10,954 bases of DNA from NCBI GenBank assembly GCA_021817755.1, contig JAKAGC010000068.1, forward strand, positions 1 to 10,954, read 5' to 3'. Below the pieces are notes generated by a model. It had not been told where the DNA came from. It worked only from the letters and a program-made list of their open reading frames with translations, and made no database searches. This stretch comes from Acidobacteriota bacterium (lineage in GTDB: Bacteria; Acidobacteriota; Aminicenantia; UBA2199). The translations under genes and the position numbers were made by a program. Positions 6,258-10,954 of this stretch are shown here, in pieces. Position 1 is the stretch's first letter. Each line of letters starts with the position of its first letter.

Positions 6258-8417
6258 ATGAGATTTATACTATTTTTTAGCGTTAACCTGTTGATGTTCT
6301 ACACCGCATATACCACTACTTTTTTTTTGAAAAAAGATAAACTGCTCTCTGAAAAGCTAATAACCGCATTGCTTTTTTATTTTTCTCAAATAACATTAAC
6401 GCTTCTCATTCTTGGTGTCATATTTCAAAATCTCCATATTGTACCTATAATCGGATTGAATTGCTACATTTGCATTATTATTCTCATATTTCTTAAAAAT
6501 TATATTAAAGATGCAACAATAGATTTAATTAAAGATTTTTCCCATTTTTTTGGTGACATTATTAAATCAAAAGATTGGTTTCTCTATATAATCATCATTT
6601 TATTCATAGGAGAAGTGAGCTGGGTACTTCTAAAAATTTTATATTTCCCCACTCATGTTTGGGATTCATTTGCGTACCATGTTCATCCTGTTGTCGAATG
6701 GTTTCAGCGCAATATGATTCCCACTTCCATCGATACCCCCGTAGTTCGATTAAATCGTAATCCCTTAGGTGTAAAACTATTTATCTACTGGATTGGTGTT
6801 TTTACCGGTAATATGACCTGGTTTGAGTTACCCCAGATGATATCGGGTATAATCATTATACTCGTGAGTTATACACTGATGCTGAAAATGAAAATCCAAA
6901 AAATTTCAGCATTAAAATATGCATTATCCATATATTTTATTCCACTCATCCTCCTGGAATCCCGTACATGCCAGGATCACCTGGTTCTTATGGGTATAAC
7001 TATGATGGCCCTTTACTTCTTTCTGGAAGTATTTTTAGAGAAGAACAATAAAGAGATACTTTTTCTCGCATTTGCAATGGGATTGCTACTTGGAGCCAAG
7101 ATAAGCGGATTGCATATTATCATAATTTTTTTCCCGGCACTATTTCTGGTGAAAGGTTTCAACCTACGTGCAATTCAAAAATTTATCAGGGAAAATTATC
7201 TTTCACTTATTACTGGAATTTTATCTATTATCATCCTCGGTGGATTCTGGTATTTAAAAGATAATTTTATTTGGCGTGCCTATTCAAACACTATTAAACG
7301 GCTTCCGATGATCAAATTGGGAATAATATTTTTACTTACAACCGCTTTAATCTATCTTTCATATCTGCTTTTAAGAAAATGGGATTGGCGCAATTTTTTT
7401 AAAAATAAAAAAGTGATAATCATCGGAATTATTATTTTCGCTGTTTTTTTTCTCTCTTTAATACTACTAAATACAGGTCTTATAAAGACTTTTATTTTAA
7501 GTAGTGAAAATCCTCGTCCTTTACTTTCTGAAAAATCCTTTTTTGATCAACACCCTGTGTTAAAAAAAATAAACGGAGATTTCCTCAAGAACATTCTGCT
7601 TTTTCCCTCGCGGATAAAAGATATTGGAATGCATGTTGGATATACTCCTGATTTTCTCGAACAATCCGGATTTGGGATTCAATTTTTCGGATTTGGATTA
7701 CTTGCATATTTAATTATGACGTATTTATTCTTCCGATCGAAATACAGAAACAGTATTTCCGGTTATTTGTATATTTTCTCTGTTCTATTACTTTTATCTT
7801 ACTTCATCTATTATTTTACAGCAGCTAATTACCGATTATTCATGTTTTTCCCTATTATTGGATTGATGCTTTGGGCATTCATTTGCACAGAAATGAGTCT
7901 GAAACCGATTTTCGTAAAGTTCATTGATTTTTTAATGCTTATAATGATAATATTCAACATCGGTGTCACATTATTCGATGGAAACACTGATAGCTTTAAA
8001 GTCAAAACCCTTTTCACTATGGAAAATACAGATGATCGAACCTCTGTAACCTACTCCTCTTTCTTTAACAAAAAAGAAGATTACCGTTTTATCGATTCCT
8101 ATCTCAAACCTAACGAGCCCATTGGGTTTCTTGGGAATACCGATTCCTGGATTTCTCCTTATTTTGATAATCAAATGAAACGCCATATTTTCCATCTCGA
8201 ATCTCTGGCAGGTTTTTCATTGATAAGTATTGATGGGGAGAGAGATTTATTAGATTGGAATGAAACATTAAAAACAAATCTAAAAAAAAGAAATATCCAT
8301 TTCCTCCATATTAATCCCCAGGGGTTCCGTTCCAAGAATTACAAATTGAAACGTATTATTGTTGATAATCCTGAAATTATTAGAATTACAAAAAATCTGT
8401 ATTACTATAAATATTAA
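6258..8417 (+). CDS. Polytopic GT-C (GT39-like) glycosyltransferase
   Basis: From ATG 6258 the product has 719 residues. The first 570 or so are mostly hydrophobic, with around a dozen or more membrane segments, then a C-terminal soluble domain of about 140 residues ending KNLYYYKY. The large loop after the second or third membrane helices reads THVWDSFAYH (about 132-141), followed by VRLNRNPLG. This acidic-aromatic loop is typical of GT-C transferases of the ArnT/GT39 group, where an Asp acts as the catalytic base. A second acidic site, SRTCQDH (Asp240), lies in a later loop. Such enzymes move a sugar from a polyprenyl-phosphate donor to a lipid, protein or glycan on the outer side of the membrane; donor and acceptor cannot be told here. 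A TTG at 6252 adds only two residues and is less likely. No clear Shine-Dalgarno site is seen. The gene is very AT-rich, more than its neighbours. Confidence 0.85.
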   Translation: MRFILFFSVNLLMFYTAYTTTFFLKKDKLLSEKLITALLFYFSQITLTLLILGVIFQNLHIVPIIGLNCYICIIILIFLKNYIKDATIDLIKDFSHFFGDIIKSKDWFLYIIIILFIGEVSWVLLKILYFPTHVWDSFAYHVHPVVEWFQRNMIPTSIDTPVVRLNRNPLGVKLFIYWIGVFTGNMTWFELPQMISGIIIILVSYTLMLKMKIQKISALKYALSIYFIPLILLESRTCQDHLVLMGITMMALYFFLEVFLEKNNKEILFLAFAMGLLLGAKISGLHIIIIFFPALFLVKGFNLRAIQKFIRENYLSLITGILSIIILGGFWYLKDNFIWRAYSNTIKRLPMIKLGIIFLLTTALIYLSYLLLRKWDWRNFFKNKKVIIIGIIIFAVFFLSLILLNTGLIKTFILSSENPRPLLSEKSFFDQHPVLKKINGDFLKNILLFPSRIKDIGMHVGYTPDFLEQSGFGIQFFGFGLLAYLIMTYLFFRSKYRNSISGYLYIFSVLLLLSYFIYYFTAANYRLFMFFPIIGLMLWAFICTEMSLKPIFVKFIDFLMLIMIIFNIGVTLFDGNTDSFKVKTLFTMENTDDRTSVTYSSFFNKKEDYRFIDSYLKPNEPIGFLGNTDSWISPYFDNQMKRHIFHLESLAGFSLISIDGERDLLDWNETLKTNLKKRNIHFLHINPQGFRSKNYKLKRIIVDNPEIIRITKNLYYYKY

Positions 8418-8429
8418 AACCTTCCACCC

Positions 8430-8459
8430 CCTGGAACCCTTTTAAGAAAGAGTTCCAGG
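8430..8459. repeat. Hairpin after glycosyltransferase gene
   Basis: CCTGGAAC (8430-8437) pairs perfectly with GTTCCAGG (8452-8459), and the interior (CTTT with AAAG after one mismatch) can extend the stem. No T-run follows on either strand, so it is not a classical intrinsic terminator. Its GGAACCCTTTTAA...AGTTCC core resembles the larger palindrome 100 bases downstream, and both may belong to the same repeat family. Confidence 0.65.
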
Positions 8460-8537
8460 ATAATATAAAGTATTTGGTTATTTTGTCCTTCCCATTCATT
8501 CTTTACTAATAAAAACCAATAAAAAATTTTGGGGAGT

Positions 8538-8567
8538 GCAGAACCCTTTTTATAAAAAGGGTTCTGC
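8538..8567. repeat. Perfect 30-base palindrome between convergent genes
   Basis: The sequence GCAGAACCCTTTTTA and its exact reverse complement abut, giving fifteen paired positions with no mismatch. It is followed by CCGTCGGAGACAT, in which GTC-GGA-GAC (8570-8578) can form a second tiny hairpin, and preceded by AAATTTTGGGGAGT. It lies 13 bases from the stop of the mannosidase gene and 120 bases past the glycosyltransferase stop. It could help to end or stabilise both transcripts. There is no adjacent T-run; on the minus strand a TTTTTT tract begins 12 bases past it. Confidence 0.85.
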
Positions 8568-8579
8568 CCGTCGGAGACA

Positions 8580-10954
8580 TTAGAAATTAATTTTCAATGT
8601 TTTTATTTCAAATTTCTTAAATTTCAAAGCCAACGATTTTCCCGTGACCTTATGATCCAGTGTTTTATTCTCAAGTAAGTCGGTTTCAACGATACTTTTC
8701 GGTTCTTTAAAGAAAGAAAGCATTGCATCGCTATCTTTCCCAAAAGCTTCATAGCAACGGATAATAATACTATTATCATCTTCTGCTTTTTTCACTGTTT
8801 CTAAAATAACACCAGGAGTATTCACATCAAAGAAACTGTATTTCGCAGGAAGTGTTCCGTTGTGAGAATCGGAAAGGCAAGCCGAAAGTGGGATATTCAA
8901 TTCCTGTGCTCTACGGATGGTGCTACCCTCTGTTACGGTTCCCGGATGGGTATAGATAGAATACGTAAAAGTATGTTTTCCGCGATCAGCCATAGGATCC
9001 GGCCATGTTGGAGAACGAAGCAATGAGATTCTCATAATATTACCGTGAATATCATATCCGTATTTACAATCATTCAGAATGGAAATACCCCCTGTATTAT
9101 CGGATAAATCCGCCCAACGAAGTGCGGATACTTCATAGCGTGCTTTTTCCCATAAAGTCTCATATTTTGTAGTACGTTGAATGGAGGCAAAAGGAATTTC
9201 ATAGGTAGCCATATCATTCTTAATCGTTACAGGAAATGCAGCCTTTAAGAGCATATGGTCTTCCCACCAATCTGCGTCCGTTTTAATATCGATGCGATCG
9301 ATATCATTGTACATGATGACATATTGAGTGAAAAAGGAAGATGGAAAAGTTTCAGTAGGTGCTTCCCGGTCCTTTGTAAAACCAAGAAAGGTCTTCTCTA
9401 TTTTTACCACTTTTCGTAAATCGGAATTCTCTACCCATTCTACCGATTCCGCTTTATTGATTTCCCACATCCTTCCTGTATAGCCAATATCCCAGGCGTC
9501 CCAACGTTCAGGGCGGTCTTCGTGGATTTGCAATACGTTCCCTTCTTTTCCTTGTTCGATGAATTCTTTATTCATCCGTTTATCGAAAAGGCTTGCAATA
9601 TTACCAGTTTTTTTATTAATTTTGAGAGTAAAGAATTTATTCTCCATTTGAATAAAATCATCGGTAACACCTTCTGTGATTTTCGTATTTTCTGCTGATA
9701 CAGGCGTTTCTTTTTTAACCAGGGAGTAGACTGAATAACCCACAGGAGGAATATTTTTAGCGATGAAATTCACTACTGCTTCTTTCTGATTAAATGAAAG
9801 CGGTTTCATTTCAAATGGAACAGGTTTCCCTTCTTCATCCAGGATTTCTACCGATTCCTTCTGTGAAAGAGGTACACTAACCGATACCGCATCCGTACGA
9901 AGCCAGGAAAGAGGATTGAATATGATTAATGGAGTTCCTTTAGCAGTGGTTGTGTCTATTTTTCCAGCGATCCCAAGCGTTGCATTTTCTTGAACACCAC
10001 GAATTTTATCCTGAGCTACTTTGTAATCATCTGCAGCATCTTTATAAACCGGATTAATAGAAGATCCCGGCAAAATATCATGGAATTGATTGGTTAGTGT
10101 TGTTCGCCATGCTTCTTCAAGTGGTTCCACAGGATAAGGCGAATCCATCATGAATGCAATAGAAGCGAATTTTTCAGCGGCAGAAAGCATCGATTCTGAT
10201 CTGCGGTTGTTTTTCTTCGTTAAACCCTGGGTCGTATAAGTCCCACGATGGTATTCAAGATAGAGTTCATCATTCCAAACCGGGATTTCATTTTTAAGAT
10301 CCGTTTCCAGGTTTTTCAAGAAGTCGATTGACTTTGAATGAATAAAATCCGGGGCGATTTGTAATTTTTTGTAAGAGCGTACTCGATCCAATATTTCTCG
10401 ATTCGGACCGCCGCCGTGATCGCCCAAACCATAAAGTATCAGGGTTTTCTTATAGCCAGTAGTTGCTTCATAACGCGTAATTTCAGGTGTATCTTCCGGG
10501 AAACGTACCATAGAAGTATACGAAGCAGGAGGGAAGTAGGTCATCAATTTAGTGCCATCAACACCCTGCCACCAAAAAATGAAATGCGGAAATACTGTCG
10601 TATCATTCCAACGAATTTTCTGAGTAATAAAACGTTTAATACCGCTTTTTGTATAAAATTGAGGCATATTCCAGTTATAGCCAAAGGAATCAGGATTCCA
10701 TCCCGTATCCACATCGATGCCGAAGCGGGATTTAAAATAACGTTTTCCAAACATAATCTGACGTACCCAACTTTCACCTGCTATCAGGTTGCAGTCCGGT
10801 TCTACCCACATACCACCCACAATTTCCCACTGACCATCTTTTATTTTCTGTTTGATCTGTTCGAAAATCTCCGGGTATTTTTTTTCCATCCAATAATAGG
10901 TAATCGCCTGACTTTGGGCATATCTTAACTCCGGGTACTCTTTCATATTTTTGA
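8580..10954 (-). CDS. GH38-family alpha-mannosidase, N-terminus beyond right edge
   Basis: The frame is open to the window edge; 790 residues are visible, and the Met at 10946 is internal because the sequence there (MKEYPELRYAQSQAITYYW) is mid-domain in GH38. Numbering from that Met, GGMWVEPDCN (44-53) and GWNPDSFGYNWNMPQ (82-96) contain the usual nucleophile, Asp86, which also binds zinc. YGLGDHGGGP (172-181) and LYLEYHRGTYTTQ (228-240) follow, with His233 the expected second zinc ligand. NQFHDILPGSSI (286-297) marks the middle helical domain. The long C-terminal beta domain runs to residue 788 (FEIKTLKINF). The first zinc site (HxD near the true N-terminus) is not visible. The enzyme hydrolyses alpha-mannosides; location cannot be judged without the N-terminus. 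All visible catalytic residues are present and the frame is intact. It converges on the GT-C gene. Confidence 0.93.
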   Translation of the reverse strand, partial: KNMKEYPELRYAQSQAITYYWMEKKYPEIFEQIKQKIKDGQWEIVGGMWVEPDCNLIAGESWVRQIMFGKRYFKSRFGIDVDTGWNPDSFGYNWNMPQFYTKSGIKRFITQKIRWNDTTVFPHFIFWWQGVDGTKLMTYFPPASYTSMVRFPEDTPEITRYEATTGYKKTLILYGLGDHGGGPNREILDRVRSYKKLQIAPDFIHSKSIDFLKNLETDLKNEIPVWNDELYLEYHRGTYTTQGLTKKNNRRSESMLSAAEKFASIAFMMDSPYPVEPLEEAWRTTLTNQFHDILPGSSINPVYKDAADDYKVAQDKIRGVQENATLGIAGKIDTTTAKGTPLIIFNPLSWLRTDAVSVSVPLSQKESVEILDEEGKPVPFEMKPLSFNQKEAVVNFIAKNIPPVGYSVYSLVKKETPVSAENTKITEGVTDDFIQMENKFFTLKINKKTGNIASLFDKRMNKEFIEQGKEGNVLQIHEDRPERWDAWDIGYTGRMWEINKAESVEWVENSDLRKVVKIEKTFLGFTKDREAPTETFPSSFFTQYVIMYNDIDRIDIKTDADWWEDHMLLKAAFPVTIKNDMATYEIPFASIQRTTKYETLWEKARYEVSALRWADLSDNTGGISILNDCKYGYDIHGNIMRISLLRSPTWPDPMADRGKHTFTYSIYTHPGTVTEGSTIRRAQELNIPLSACLSDSHNGTLPAKYSFFDVNTPGVILETVKKAEDDNSIIIRCYEAFGKDSDAMLSFFKEPKSIVETDLLENKTLDHKVTGKSLALKFKKFEIKTLKINF

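Noticed and set aside
10416..10928. Plus-strand open frame of 170 codons.
   Set aside because: It is fully antisense to the GH38 catalytic domain, whose conserved motifs occupy this stretch.

Overview
This is an AT-rich bacterial window, estimated by eye at 35-38% G+C. It carries six protein genes and one tRNA gene, and no phage, IS, CRISPR or rRNA signal. A predicted lipoprotein and an EAL-HDOD signalling protein suggest a diderm, free-living bacterium. The tRNA gene does not encode its 3' CCA. I cannot name the lineage. An uncultured anaerobic group such as Aminicenantes/Acidobacteriota-like or Spirochaetota-like bacteria would fit the gene mix, but that is a guess.

Layout, left to right. 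Positions 1-1579 (minus) hold the N-terminal 526 residues of a secreted M1-aminopeptidase-like protein that runs off the left edge before any zinc motif. Positions 1809-1881 (minus) are tRNA-Phe(GAA) with a near-consensus promoter. Divergent to it, 1988-2566 (plus) encodes a small lipoprotein that looks like the CsgG/LpoB/FlgO fold group. Positions 2669-3208 (minus) encode a double-CxxC zinc ribbon followed by six tandem glycine-rich decapeptide repeats. Divergent to that, 3316-4548 (plus) is an EAL-HDOD protein of the YuxH type. It converges on a stand-alone FAD-dependent DAO-family oxidoreductase at 4561-5685 (minus). A 566-base gap (5686-6251) holds promoters, an inverted repeat and possible gene debris. 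Positions 6258-8417 (plus) are a polytopic GT-C glycosyltransferase. It converges, across a 162-base spacer with two related hairpins, on a GH38 alpha-mannosidase at 8580 to the right edge (minus) that lacks its N-terminus here.

The genes alternate in strand and nearly all stand alone, so there is no multi-gene operon to read as a pathway. The only functional link visible is between carbohydrate enzymes: a membrane sugar transferase beside an alpha-mannosidase.

The most notable signals are three. First, start-site architecture is mixed: two genes have good Shine-Dalgarno sites, while at least two others (lipoprotein, EAL-HDOD) have a -10 box exactly six bases before the ATG, predicting leaderless mRNAs. 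Second, the zinc-ribbon/decapeptide protein has an unusually regular repeat with no function I can assign. Third, a perfect 30-base palindrome followed by a mini-hairpin lies between the convergent GT-C and GH38 genes, with a diverged relative 100 bases away, suggesting a dispersed intergenic repeat family. I did not find a clear novel multi-gene system.
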